DNA of 53,952 nt. Origin: Emcibacter nanhaiensis (GTDB lineage Bacteria > Pseudomonadota > Alphaproteobacteria > Sphingomonadales > Emcibacteraceae). The notes below the pieces were generated by a model. That model ran no database searches, was not told the DNA's origin, and saw only the letters and a program-made list of their open reading frames with translations. The stretch is taken from NCBI RefSeq assembly GCF_006385175.1, contig NZ_VFIY01000019.1, forward strand, positions 1-53,952. The letters run 5' to 3'. Shown here piece after piece: positions 33,041-41,734 of this stretch (position 1 is its first letter; each line of letters starts with the position of its first letter). The translations under genes were made by a program, and so were the position numbers.

Positions 33041-33361
33041 TCATTGCTTTGCCGTAACTTTCAAGCCCAAGATTCCGATGACAATAAGGCCGAGGCAAAA
33101 TAGCCTTAGCATATCCTTGCTCTCGTTTAGGACAACCATGCCAAAGATCGAGACCCCGACAGCGCCTGTGCCTGTCCAGATGGCATAGGCTGTGCCAATG
33201 GGAATAGTCTGCATCGCCCGCGACAGGAAAAACAGGCTGATGAAAGCTGCAATGATAAAGCCCGCGGTTGGGCCAAAGCGAGTAAAACCATCTGAATATT
33301 TTAAAAGGAGCGCCCAGACGCACTCAAATCCCCCGGCAATTACCAGATAAACCCAAGCCAT
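33041..33361 (-). CDS. gdx: SMR-family transporter, guanidinium exporter (Gdx/SugE) type
   Basis: A 106-residue four-helix small multidrug resistance protein. It starts MAWVYLVIAGGFECVWALLL, carrying the essential E13, and continues KYSDGFTRFGP, the PIGTAYAIWTGTGAVG signature and LIVIGILGLKV. The AW.Y...AG.FE.VWA....S.GFTR pattern belongs to the SugE/Gdx subgroup, which exports guanidinium in exchange for protons, rather than the EmrE drug exporters. Its position about 250 bp beyond the carboxylase/allophanate hydrolase unit supports guanidine as the substrate of that pathway. No guanidine riboswitch was recognised nearby. Confidence 0.88.
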   Translation of the reverse strand: MAWVYLVIAGGFECVWALLLKYSDGFTRFGPTAGFIIAAFISLFFLSRAMQTIPIGTAYAIWTGTGAVGVSIFGMVVLNESKDMLRLFCLGLIVIGILGLKVTAKQ

Positions 33362-33402
33362 TTGTATTTCTCCGTTCAGGCGCTCTCTAAATTGCGCAAC
33401 TG

Positions 33403-34197
33403 TTAGCTAAATTTTGGTGTTTCCTTAGCGAGAAACGCCCGCACAGCTTCTTTGTGATCAGCAGTAGTGAAGGTGATGGTCTCAAGCGCCAGGGAGGCCG
33501 GGACCAACTGGGTACCGAGCTGCTTTAGCATGAGATTTACTGATTTTTTGGTCAGCTCGATTGCCATGCGCGGTCCCGTAGCTAGCCTTTTGGCAAAGGT
33601 CATCGCTGTTTCTTCCAGTGCATCGGCATCCACACAATGGTTCACCAGACCGATGTTGGCTGCTTGCTCGGCGTTGATTGGGTCACCAGTCATCAGGAAT
33701 TCCTTGGCACGATTTGGCCCGATCAGGAGAGGCCACAGCAATGCGCCGCCATCTCCGGCGACAATGCCGACGTTCACATGTGGATCGGAAATGACGGCTT
33801 TTGCGCTCATGAAGGAGACATCGGCGAGCAGGGCGATGGTTGCTCCGAGGCCTACGGCATGGCCGTTGATCATGGCGATAACTGGTTGGCGAATTTCTAG
33901 AAGAGAATTCACAATTGCAGCGCCGTCCCGCACCATTTCCGCCAAGTCCTCAGCGGTGTTGATGTCGTCGCGCATCCATTTCAGATCGCCACCGGCGCAG
34001 AAAGCACGACCTTCCGGGTCGCCGGTGATAACTACAACTCGGACGGAATCATCTAGACTGATTTTTTGAAACACACGAGCCAGTTCATGGTGCAGAACCG
34101 CGTCGATGCAGTTTTTGCCGGCCGGGTTGCTTATTGCAATAGTAAGAATGCCTTCTTTAATATCAATGTTCAGCTTGGTGTATTCATCATATGTCAT
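33403..34197 (-). CDS. Enoyl-CoA hydratase/isomerase-family protein lacking classical glutamates
   Basis: A 264-residue crotonase-fold protein. CoA/oxyanion-hole segments are AFCAGGDLKWM and INGHAVGLGATIALLADVSF. The two catalytic glutamates of mitochondrial-type hydratases are not in their usual places: the first falls in GLGATIALLAD, the second in ISDPHVNVGIVAGDGGALLW, where PE is PH. An Asp in AGDGG is present, as in a divergent crotonase subgroup. It may be a hydrolase, isomerase or lyase rather than a hydratase. Its stop overlaps the upstream SRPBCC gene start by 4 bp (ATGA). It is the last gene of the minus-strand unit from 36130. Confidence 0.85.
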   Translation of the reverse strand: MTYDEYTKLNIDIKEGILTIAISNPAGKNCIDAVLHHELARVFQKISLDDSVRVVVITGDPEGRAFCAGGDLKWMRDDINTAEDLAEMVRDGAAIVNSLLEIRQPVIAMINGHAVGLGATIALLADVSFMSAKAVISDPHVNVGIVAGDGGALLWPLLIGPNRAKEFLMTGDPINAEQAANIGLVNHCVDADALEETAMTFAKRLATGPRMAIELTKKSVNLMLKQLGTQLVPASLALETITFTTADHKEAVRAFLAKETPKFS

Positions 34198-34718
34198 TTT
34201 AGGTCTCCAGGTTGCGCACCGCTTTTGGCGGCCTTTGCGACTTTAACGGTTTCTTTGAAAAATGCGGCCGCGCTTTCAATGGACGCGGCTATAGCGTCCT
34301 CGTGGGACTGGCCGATGGGAATGAGGCGGCAGGTATAAGTCAGCAGGCTTTCTTCTGGCCCGCAGGCTTCCACCTGCAATGTGCCACAATATCGGGACCA
34401 AGGTGTGCCGGCGGTATCAATCATTGCGTATGAATAGCGGCGACGCTGGTCATCATGCTCTTCAAGTACTTCCACAATGTCTCCGCCTCCGAGTTTATCG
34501 GAGAGGGTCAGGGTTCGTGTGGCGCCCGGAGTATTGCCATTGCCTGTGGCTGAGACGGAAAGGACTTCGTCTCCGGAAATTTTCAGAATACCGGCCCAGT
34601 CGCCTATTAAGGCCCACGCGTCGTCGGCGGAAACAGGTGCACGTGCCCCATAAAAGCCGGCAGCAAAGGCGCCGTCACGGTGAATGGACGTTGTCTCGTC
34701 CTTCAAAAAATCAGACAT
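34194..34718 (-). CDS. SRPBCC (START/Bet v1-fold) protein
   Basis: A 174-residue protein of the polyketide cyclase/dehydrase SRPBCC superfamily: VSADDAWALIGDWAGILKIS, GATRTLTLSDKLGGGDIVEV, the RRRYSYAMIDTAGTPWSRY core and a C-terminal long helix (DAIAASIESAAAFFKETVKV). The fold forms a hydrophobic pocket for lipids, polyketides or aromatic ligands. RBS AAGGAAAG precedes the ATG. It lies between the SnoaL-like gene and the crotonase, both small-molecule cavity proteins, suggesting a shared cyclic or hydrophobic intermediate. Its substrate is unknown. Confidence 0.82.
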   Translation of the reverse strand: MSDFLKDETTSIHRDGAFAAGFYGARAPVSADDAWALIGDWAGILKISGDEVLSVSATGNGNTPGATRTLTLSDKLGGGDIVEVLEEHDDQRRRYSYAMIDTAGTPWSRYCGTLQVEACGPEESLLTYTCRLIPIGQSHEDAIAASIESAAAFFKETVKVAKAAKSGAQPGDLK

Positions 34719-34733
34719 AAATCTTTCCTTGGG

Positions 34734-34927
34734 TTAGGGGACGTATAGATTCTCGTCCCTTTTGGCGAACATTCGATCGACGGCTTCTTTGACGCTCTGC
34801 AAGTTGCTTTACATATAGGTGTCGCGAAAAGATCTCCGGCGAAGCTGATGCCTGTTTTTGCCTGGGATAGAACCGCCGCTAGACCGTCGGTCCGGGCGCC
34901 ATCACTGATAACGTTAGAGTGCGTCAT
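34734..34927 (-). pseudogene. Small frameshifted gene between the SnoaL-like and SRPBCC genes
   Basis: The ATG at 34927 overlaps the previous stop (ATGA), and the first about 38 codons (MTHSNVISDGARTDGLAAVL, SQAKTGISFAGDLFATPI) look protein-like. The continuing frame then becomes cysteine/lysine-rich and unnatural and runs into the next gene. A different frame of the same strand gives NLQSVKEAVDRMFAKRDENL and a stop (TAA) at 34734, just before the next RBS. This suggests a roughly 60-residue protein broken by a frameshift near 34800-34815, or a sequencing error. I do not recognise a family. Confidence 0.4.
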
Positions 34928-35295
34928 TGATCTTCTGCCGGTTCTTCAAATTGAAGCGCACCCCAGTGCACAAGTAGTTTGCCAGCTCGTACCTCGTAAT
35001 AATCTGCAGAGCGGAGTCTGACGATCTTGCCGGTTGCTTTCGATCGTCCGGTATATTCGTGCAGAACCACACCTTCGTTGCCGTTGTTGAATTCTTTGAA
35101 CACTCTTCGTTTCAGGTCGACTATGTCATCAGCAATGGCGGCACAGGACGCCCGCAGGCTTTGTGGATCAATTTCAGAGATTTCCGTTAGCGAATGGTAG
35201 GCCGGGTCCGCCGCGTCCAGCGCATAGTCAAAGCGCTCAGCCAGCATTTCCTCATAAAAACGATTGATCAGATCTGTTGGGGTCTTGTCGCTCAT
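34924..35295 (-). CDS. SnoaL/NTF2-like protein
   Basis: A 123-residue protein with an NTF2-like outline: DLINRFYEEMLAERFDYALD, the ADPAYHSLTEI loop, then RRVFKEFNNGNEGVVLHEYT and the final strand ADYYEVRAGKLLVHWGALQF. SnoaL-like proteins are small cone-shaped enzymes or binding proteins acting on polyketide- or steroid-like molecules. Here they are an unassigned member. It lies in the minus-strand run of GNAT-like, SnoaL-like, SRPBCC and crotonase genes. Confidence 0.75.
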   Translation of the reverse strand: MSDKTPTDLINRFYEEMLAERFDYALDAADPAYHSLTEISEIDPQSLRASCAAIADDIVDLKRRVFKEFNNGNEGVVLHEYTGRSKATGKIVRLRSADYYEVRAGKLLVHWGALQFEEPAEDQ

Positions 35296-35338
35296 AGTTT
35301 CAATCCTTGTCGAAGTTTTGGCGCGGGATCATTGGTGT

Positions 35339-36130
35339 TCAGTCAAAGAGTGGTATATCAAACCACAGATGGTCTTCGCCGTACCGGCCTGTATCTTCCA
35401 CGGCATCAACGGCGAGTGGCCGGTGACCTCCCGGGATGACATAGTCGCCGGAGACCGGGAATTCCAATCCTGTCCATTCTGTCCACTTCTTCAGGGAAGC
35501 CGTGACAGTAATGGAATCATATGCGATGCCTAAATTTTTCGCCCCTAATTTAACAAAGGAGTTTAACCATGGATCAATCAGGCCGCCGTTCTTGTCGCGC
35601 CAACAAAGAAATTCGTCAAAAGTGAAAGTAGGATAAAACTGTTTTATTGCTGGCCGCACGGGGGAGAGGTAATTTGTCATGCTATGATCGCGGGTCAGTT
35701 TGCTGTTTTGCCTGAGAAACAGCTTGGTGATGCCCTGACCCTGGGAATCCGGAGCAACGGCGCCAAAAATGCCGACGAGCGCGGTCGGTTTTGCACCATC
35801 CTCATATTCCTCAAGGCAGCGAAGCAGTAGCTCGTTATAGCCGGGAAGATCTTCCGGGCTACCATCCCAGCAAAGAGGTACGTTGATATTGATCCCAACA
35901 GTTTTGTTTTCGTCGTTCAAGATGAAGTAGTGATAGTGTGCGAAGTTCTTGAGAATTGCATCCTGAGTTTGCTGCCAGGTCGGTTCCTCATTCAGAAACT
36001 GCGGGAAAGATTCATCTTCCAGTTCACTGATCCTGGAAGCCAGCGTCGGATCGTCTGCAAATGATTTCACGAATAGAGACATGACAAGCCCAAATGCTTT
36101 GTTGTTAAGAGTTCTGATCTTACCGATCAC
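35339..36130 (-). CDS. GNAT-fold acyltransferase-like protein
   Basis: A 263-residue protein. The central part has the acyl-CoA pyrophosphate loop of GNATs (VGIFGAVAPDSQGQGITKLF) and flanking strands (HYHYFILNDENKTVGININV), while the N-terminal helix and C-terminal part (GHRPLAVDAVEDTGRYGEDH, LWFDIPLFD) are specific to this type. It could transfer an acyl group to an amine or hydroxyl of the substrate handled by the locus. The GTG at 36130 gives the full frame; an in-frame ATG at 36082 (MSLFVKSFADDP) is equally plausible, as neither has a clear RBS. It is divergent from the TonB receptor gene. Confidence 0.7.
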   Translation of the reverse strand: MIGKIRTLNNKAFGLVMSLFVKSFADDPTLASRISELEDESFPQFLNEEPTWQQTQDAILKNFAHYHYFILNDENKTVGININVPLCWDGSPEDLPGYNELLLRCLEEYEDGAKPTALVGIFGAVAPDSQGQGITKLFLRQNSKLTRDHSMTNYLSPVRPAIKQFYPTFTFDEFLCWRDKNGGLIDPWLNSFVKLGAKNLGIAYDSITVTASLKKWTEWTGLEFPVSGDYVIPGGHRPLAVDAVEDTGRYGEDHLWFDIPLFD

Positions 36131-36613
36131 TCGTCAATACTAATGCCAGATCAGAACTTTCTGTATATATCTGTTCAAATTATTAAATCAGGAATACTGA
36201 TGTTTTACATTCAACGTGTATAGAGGCATATTCTGAAAGGAGTACAAGTAGCAGTTTTGGATGTTCTGTATCACGAAACGAGCAGGAGGCTGCCGGGTGT
36301 GCTTTGCCAAGGCTGTTTAGCCCGGGGAGCCCGTTGTCGAGTGACTCTCTGGTTTTCTGCTCGTTTGTCTGGAGGCAGGAAGAACATAGCATGATACTAA
36401 CCTATCTCCTGTTGGTGTAGTTGATGGAGCGCGGCGTGGGTTGCTTATAGACGAGGACCGAATCAGGGGATGAGATTACTTCATCAAATTATTTGATGTT
36501 TATATATGCAAACTGATGTTTTGCCTGCCGTAATACAGCGCGATGCTTTTGCCATATTTGTCATCTGTTTTGGTTCAGGTGCGGAAAATGACACTCAAAG
36601 GGAGAACGACATC
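36131..36613. promoter_or_regulatory. Divergent control region between the two arms of the catabolic locus
   Basis: About 480 bp between the GNAT-like gene (minus) and the TonB receptor (plus). A minus-strand frame at 36183-36392 is not convincing. The region holds a perfect 7-bp inverted repeat at 36482-36498 and AT-rich promoter-like DNA, and is the obvious place for the LysR or AraC regulators of the locus to act. Confidence 0.45.
36482..36498. promoter_or_regulatory. Inverted repeat upstream of the TonB receptor gene
   Basis: CATCAAA-TTA-TTTGATG, 7-bp perfect arms with an AT-rich centre, lies 115 bp before the GTG at 36614. Size and symmetry fit a dimeric-regulator operator. The cognate protein is unknown. 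Confidence 0.4.
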
Positions 36614-38920
36614 GTGAAAAGGTTTAATAGTAAAAGTGAGTTACTTGGCACTATCAGCAAGATTGCTCTGCTTACCGGGCTCTCTGCTTCCCTCGGGACG
36701 ATGGCTGCGGCGGCACAAGATGCAGAGGATGAAGTTATAAGAATTGATGAGGTGGTCGTTACGGCGTCACGAAGAGCGCAGTCTCTTGAGGAAGTGCCGT
36801 ACAATATTTCTGCGGCTACCGGAGAGGCGCTCAAGGGCCGGAATGTTGTTGATTTTGCGAAACTGACCCGAACCTTTGCCGGACTCCAAATGACTGATCG
36901 CGGCGTGCGCGACAACACCGCGTCCGCAAGGCTGATTTCGCGGGGGCTGAATACAGAGTCGGCAGCTTTTTCCGATTTGCCCTTCGTTACTGCCTCACCG
37001 GTTGCAACTTATGTCGGCGAAACGCCGGTTTTTGCCAACCTCCGAATGAATGATATCGACCGCGTCGAATTCTTGCGGGGTCCGCAAGGTACTCTTTACG
37101 GGTCCGGGTCTCTTGGCGGCACCTTGCGCTTTATCCACAATAATCCTGACTCGAGTGAATTTTATGGCCGCGTTGAGGGGAGCACAGGCTTCAGCAAAGA
37201 TGCCGGTGATCCGAACTATTCTGTAAGTGGCGTGCTGAACGTGCCGCTTTCTGAAAACACCGCGGTTCGGGTTAGCGGGGGCCATGACTATTACGCCGGC
37301 TATATTGACGGCCTGACCAAGGCGGTTCTGGATGCCGATGACATTGCCGAACCGGCTGATCCGGATAATCCATTTGACAGTGCACCGCTGACAAAATCCA
37401 AAAAAGATATAAACGAAGCAAAAGTAACATATGCGCACGCCGCCCTTCGCGTTGAACTTGGCGAAAACTGGACTATTCAGGTAAACTCACACTACCAGAA
37501 GGAAAAAGGCGCTAACCGGGATGCCCAGTCGGTTATGCCGGGCGAGCCCGAGCGGACCAACCTGGTTTTGCTTGATGAGCCATCCGAGCGGGAATTGAAG
37601 CTGATCGGGCTGGATGTGGAAGCTGACTTCGGTTTTGCAACGATGACCTCGTCAAGTTCTTACACGGATGTGGATAGTTCAGCTATAACTGATGGCACCG
37701 GCGCCTACGGTTCCATAGGCTATTTGTTCTTCCCGAGGGTGACAGTCCCGCTTGAGCTCTATACAAGCAGCAAAACCTTTGTCCAGGAAGTTCGTCTGGT
37801 GTCGAATTCAGATGGGCCCCTGAGCTGGCTGATTGGCGGATTCTACATGGATCAAGATAATCTGGACCTTGATGAATTTGACTACTTCCGTGGTGACAGC
37901 CTTATCGGGTTCCCAATTTCAAACGCAGACGAATTGTTTTTGAACCTGCATCGTGAGTCAAATTTTGAGGATCTGGCTGCTTTTGGTGAACTGAGATACG
38001 ATTTCTCTGAACAGTGGCAGGTGACGGTTGGTGCTCGGGTATTTAACCAGAAATTCTCCAGCGAAGCCTTTTTTGACTTTCCGGCCTTCGGTCTCTATCC
38101 AGGTTCTCCGAACTCCTTCGAGGAAGACGGAGTATTGTTCAAGGTCAATACTTCCTATCAATGGTCGGATGCAGCCAACGTCTACGCGACCTTTTCGCAA
38201 GGCTTCCGTCGCGGAGGCGCGAACTCCATTCCCACTTCGGGGCCGCTGGCTGAGCCGGCTGAACTTGTTAGCTATTCATCTGATTCAGTCGATAACTACG
38301 AGATTGGCGTCAAGGGCGTGTTTGAAAACAATGTCCGATACAGTCTTGCGCTCTATTATATCGACTGGAAAGATGCCCAGATTGGCACCTTGTCGCCTGT
38401 ATTTGGGTACGACGTCGGTGTGAATGGCGGTGACGCGGAAAGCAAGGGGCTGGAAGCGGAGATTTCCGGTCCGATTGGCGAAAATTTCAATTTCTCCATA
38501 GGATATTCCTATACAGATTCCAGCCTCAAGGACGGGTTTGACGGCTTTGTTTCCGGTCAGGCGGGTGCCCGCCTGCCAGGTGTCTCCAAGCACTCATTGT
38601 CCGCCGCACTCGATTATGTCCTGCCATTATCGAATGCTGCAGACCTGGTTTTCCATGTGGACGGGTCGTATCGTTCCGATTTTGTCAACAATGTGGATCG
38701 GACGCTGGATATATATCGTGAGTTTGATGGCTTCGCAATTTTTGCTGCCTCGGTGTCCTATCAGACAGACACTTGGCATGTAACATTGGCAGCAGAAAAC
38801 CTCTTCGACGAGAAAGCGATATCAGCACAGAATGATCCGGGCTATGCAACGCCGGACTATGTGGTGGAATGGGGCACTCGTCCGCGGACGGTTACGCTGA
38901 GTTTTGCCAGCGAGTTTTAG
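36614..38920 (+). CDS. TonB-dependent outer-membrane receptor
   Basis: A 768-residue outer-membrane receptor. I chose the GTG at 36614 because a typical signal peptide follows (KIALLTGLSASLGTMAAAAQ) and GGGAG-like sequence precedes it; the frame is open 36 codons further upstream. The TonB box region reads IDEVVVTASRRAQSLEEVPY. The plug domain (about 60-190) includes VEFLRGPQGTLYGSGSLGGT. The beta-barrel (about 200-768) ends with the required aromatic residue (TVTLSFASEF). It resembles the receptors for organic substrates common in marine and sphingomonad-like Alphaproteobacteria rather than a siderophore receptor, but the ligand is unassigned. It heads the plus-strand catabolic run, with the next gene 2 bp downstream. 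Confidence 0.92.
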   Translation: MKRFNSKSELLGTISKIALLTGLSASLGTMAAAAQDAEDEVIRIDEVVVTASRRAQSLEEVPYNISAATGEALKGRNVVDFAKLTRTFAGLQMTDRGVRDNTASARLISRGLNTESAAFSDLPFVTASPVATYVGETPVFANLRMNDIDRVEFLRGPQGTLYGSGSLGGTLRFIHNNPDSSEFYGRVEGSTGFSKDAGDPNYSVSGVLNVPLSENTAVRVSGGHDYYAGYIDGLTKAVLDADDIAEPADPDNPFDSAPLTKSKKDINEAKVTYAHAALRVELGENWTIQVNSHYQKEKGANRDAQSVMPGEPERTNLVLLDEPSERELKLIGLDVEADFGFATMTSSSSYTDVDSSAITDGTGAYGSIGYLFFPRVTVPLELYTSSKTFVQEVRLVSNSDGPLSWLIGGFYMDQDNLDLDEFDYFRGDSLIGFPISNADELFLNLHRESNFEDLAAFGELRYDFSEQWQVTVGARVFNQKFSSEAFFDFPAFGLYPGSPNSFEEDGVLFKVNTSYQWSDAANVYATFSQGFRRGGANSIPTSGPLAEPAELVSYSSDSVDNYEIGVKGVFENNVRYSLALYYIDWKDAQIGTLSPVFGYDVGVNGGDAESKGLEAEISGPIGENFNFSIGYSYTDSSLKDGFDGFVSGQAGARLPGVSKHSLSAALDYVLPLSNAADLVFHVDGSYRSDFVNNVDRTLDIYREFDGFAIFAASVSYQTDTWHVTLAAENLFDEKAISAQNDPGYATPDYVVEWGTRPRTVTLSFASEF

Positions 38921-38922
38921 GC

Positions 38923-40548
38923 ATGATTGCCAGGGACATTCCTGATACCGGAGAGACGGAAAAAATGTACCGGATGTCTGCGAATATTGGTCTGGAGCTG
39001 CGCCGGGGTGACCTGGCGCAAGCCTCTATTCTTGCAGAGGAAATTGTCCGTAGCTATCCTCGTAACGCGCGGAGCTGGCTGGCTGCCGCCCAGGTTGCAA
39101 GCCGTAGAGGAGACAGAGGCGCCGCCATTCAAAATATTGGCAAGTCGATAGATTGTTTTGATGCGGATGGTGACGAGCTGGCTGTTGCCGCCAAATATTT
39201 TGCAGAAGCCGGCTTGTGCAGAAAAGCCCGTATTTGTGCGGATAAGGTGACGGATGCGCATTGTGCGAGCGCATTTCAACTCGATCTGGCGGGCAACGCC
39301 TATACGCTGTGTGGTGATCATGGATCAGCGAAGCGCTGTTTTGAGCGCGCTGCAGAAGAAGCGCCGAGTAATGCCGGACTTTTGTTCAATCTGGCAGCGG
39401 CACAGCGCTTTTCGGGTGATGTTGCAGCAGCTGAAGCCAGTTTCGAGCGAGTCATTGCCTTGAATCCCGATCACTATGAAGCGCATCATGGTCTTGCCTC
39501 TATCCGTCGGCAAACCAGGGGAAACAACCATATAGATCGGCTCAAGGGAATGCTGGAAGCGGCAGGGCCGGATTGGCGGGGCAAGGTGATGCTTGGTTTT
39601 GCGCTTGGAAAGGAACTGGAAGATATCGGCGACTTTGGCGCCGCCTTTACCGCTTACACCGAGGCGGCACTTTTGAAGCGGGCGCAGACCCATTACAGCC
39701 TTGATCAGGAAATCGGCGCGATTGAACAGATCATAAAATGTCATCGGGCGGAAGCATTTCGTACAGCATCGCCTGGTCGGGGAGGCGCCAATGCCATATT
39801 TGTCCTCGGCCTCCCGCGAACAGGCACCACTCTCGTGGAACAGATCCTCGCTGCTCACCCCTATGTTGGGGCCAAAGGTGAATTGAACGATTTTGCAAGT
39901 GCGATGATGTCAGAGCTGAATTCATTGAGCGGAGGTGTGCCAATCCGCCGTGTACAGGCGATTTCCGATAGTCTGAAACTGGATTTTGCCCAACTGGGGG
40001 AACGTTATTTGTCAATGGTCGCCGAACGGGCGCCGGACTCTGACGTGTTCATCGACAAAATGCCCTTGAACTATCTTTACATTGGCCTGATCTTGCAGGC
40101 GCTGCCGGAAGCACACATAATTTATTTGAAACGCGATCCCCTGGATGCAGCGACGGCAATATATACTACGCTGTTCAATCAGGCTTATGCCTGGTCATAT
40201 AGCCTCCAGGACATTGAGCGTTATATGCAGGCACATTACAGGCTGATGGATCATTGGAAGGCAGAATTTGGAGACCGCTTATATGTGGTGGCCTATGAAG
40301 ATATTATCAAGGACCAGGAAGGGGCAACGCGTGGGCTTCTGGACTATTGTGGATTACCCTGGGATCCCGCCTGTCTTGACTTTCATAAGAACCGAAGTGC
40401 AGTGACAACGGCGAGTGCCGTACAAGTGCGTAAACCAATTTACTCGACATCCATGGGGCGCTGGAAACATTTTGAAACGGAGCTGGCGCCCATAGTACCG
40501 TCGCTTCAGGCTATCTCCCTTATTGAAAGTAACTCATATGCACCGTAA
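38923..40548 (+). CDS. TPR-containing sulfotransferase-family protein
   Basis: A 541-residue protein. The N-terminal roughly 220 residues are tetratricopeptide repeats (GDLAQASILAEEIVRSYPRN, GNAYTLCGDHGSAKRCFERA, GDVAAAEASFERVIALNPDH). The C-terminal half is a PAPS-type sulfotransferase domain with the 5'-phosphosulfate loop LGLPRTGTTLVEQILAAHP and a later YLKRDPLDAATAIYTTLFN (3'-phosphate region). This fusion often follows a TonB receptor gene in Alphaproteobacteria. Whether it sulfates the substrate, the receptor or a cell-envelope component is unknown. The ATG at 38923 is 2 bp after the receptor stop. It overlaps the MFS gene by 11 bp. Confidence 0.87.
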   Translation: MIARDIPDTGETEKMYRMSANIGLELRRGDLAQASILAEEIVRSYPRNARSWLAAAQVASRRGDRGAAIQNIGKSIDCFDADGDELAVAAKYFAEAGLCRKARICADKVTDAHCASAFQLDLAGNAYTLCGDHGSAKRCFERAAEEAPSNAGLLFNLAAAQRFSGDVAAAEASFERVIALNPDHYEAHHGLASIRRQTRGNNHIDRLKGMLEAAGPDWRGKVMLGFALGKELEDIGDFGAAFTAYTEAALLKRAQTHYSLDQEIGAIEQIIKCHRAEAFRTASPGRGGANAIFVLGLPRTGTTLVEQILAAHPYVGAKGELNDFASAMMSELNSLSGGVPIRRVQAISDSLKLDFAQLGERYLSMVAERAPDSDVFIDKMPLNYLYIGLILQALPEAHIIYLKRDPLDAATAIYTTLFNQAYAWSYSLQDIERYMQAHYRLMDHWKAEFGDRLYVVAYEDIIKDQEGATRGLLDYCGLPWDPACLDFHKNRSAVTTASAVQVRKPIYSTSMGRWKHFETELAPIVPSLQAISLIESNSYAP

Positions 40549-41734
40549 GGAAAACTGGGGCGAATTTGCTCGTGAATCCCTGGCAATGGCCGGTGTGACT
40601 GGTCTGGGTTATTGGCCCTTATATGTCATTCCTTTTGTGATTGGAGCACTGATTGATGGCCGCGGTCTGGATGAAGTCCAGGCCGGTTTTGTCGCCTCTG
40701 TGGAGGTTACGACAATTGCTCTCTCCTCACTGCTGATGTCGCGTTTTGTTTCGATGATTGGTTCGACGTCACGGGCTATATATATAACTATTGTCGTTAT
40801 TATCCTTGGGAACCTGATTTCTGCGGTGGCGGAAAGCTATTCTCTCTTGCTTGTGTCGCGGCTGCTGGTCGGATTTGGTGAGGGCATTGCGTTGGCGACC
40901 GGGACTGCCACTGTTACTCATGTCAAAAAACCGGATCGTTTATATGCTCTGGTCCAGGTAGGTCGCGGCTTAATAGGGGCAATCTCCATTCCCATTATCG
41001 CCTATGCCATTGGTCATAGTGCCTCTGCAGGGCCTTTCTTATTTCTAGCTCTTTTGCCGTTGCTTGCCCTGCCGGTTGCTCACTGGCTGCCGACTGAAAG
41101 GGAAAAGGATGCCAGTGCCAGTGAGATCAATGCATTATTTCATAGTAAGATTGCACAGATGGTTGTCCTGCTGATGGCTGCAATGTTTATGGTAACGCTT
41201 GGTGAATCTTTTTGGTATTCCTTTATCGAGCGCAAGGGGACATCGATTGGTATGGACCTAGACAGTGTGGCGATGATCCTTTCCGCGACAATCTTTCTCG
41301 GCATTCTGGGGGCAGGCATCCCTGCCTTTCTTGGTAATCGATATGGTCGGATATTGCCGCTTCTGGTTTTGATTGTTCTTACCACGATTTCAGGGGGGGT
41401 GAGCCTTATGGCCACAACAGCAGTTCCCTATGTCCTAGGTGCATTCTGTTTCGTGATATTTTTCGCGGCAATCACTCCTTTTGCGATCGGACTATCCACT
41501 GTTTTTGGGCGCACTGGAGCTGTGTCTGCGGCTATTGGATCAATGATTGTTGGTGGCCACGCCATCGGCCCGACTATCGCCGGCTTTACATTAAAAGCAG
41601 GCGGATTTCCGGCGCTTTCCATGGAATTTGCGGCGTCAGGTCTTTGCGCCATCGTGCTCTTTCTTGTGCTTGGTTATTTGGTCCAGCAAAGAAAAAAATC
41701 TGACACTCATGTAACAGGAGTATCCGTTGACTAA
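40538..41734 (+). CDS. Major facilitator superfamily transporter
   Basis: A 398-residue inner-membrane transporter with about 12 hydrophobic helices in two halves: GYWPLYVIPFVIGALIDGRG, AIYITIVVIILGNLISAVAE, LVGFGEGIALATGTATVTHV, and in the second half FWYSFIERKGTSIGMDLDSV and VFGRTGAVSAAIGSMIVGG. I chose the ATG at 40538 (MHRKENWGEF), inside the end of the sulfotransferase gene. A TTG 15 bp upstream is possible. It probably moves the compound admitted by the TonB receptor, or an intermediate, across the inner membrane. Direction and substrate are unknown. Confidence 0.88.
   Translation: MHRKENWGEFARESLAMAGVTGLGYWPLYVIPFVIGALIDGRGLDEVQAGFVASVEVTTIALSSLLMSRFVSMIGSTSRAIYITIVVIILGNLISAVAESYSLLLVSRLLVGFGEGIALATGTATVTHVKKPDRLYALVQVGRGLIGAISIPIIAYAIGHSASAGPFLFLALLPLLALPVAHWLPTEREKDASASEINALFHSKIAQMVVLLMAAMFMVTLGESFWYSFIERKGTSIGMDLDSVAMILSATIFLGILGAGIPAFLGNRYGRILPLLVLIVLTTISGGVSLMATTAVPYVLGAFCFVIFFAAITPFAIGLSTVFGRTGAVSAAIGSMIVGGHAIGPTIAGFTLKAGGFPALSMEFAASGLCAIVLFLVLGYLVQQRKKSDTHVTGVSVD

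Noticed and set aside
36183-36392. 69-residue minus-strand frame upstream of the TonB receptor
   Set aside because: No RBS, no family, odd composition. More likely part of the control region.
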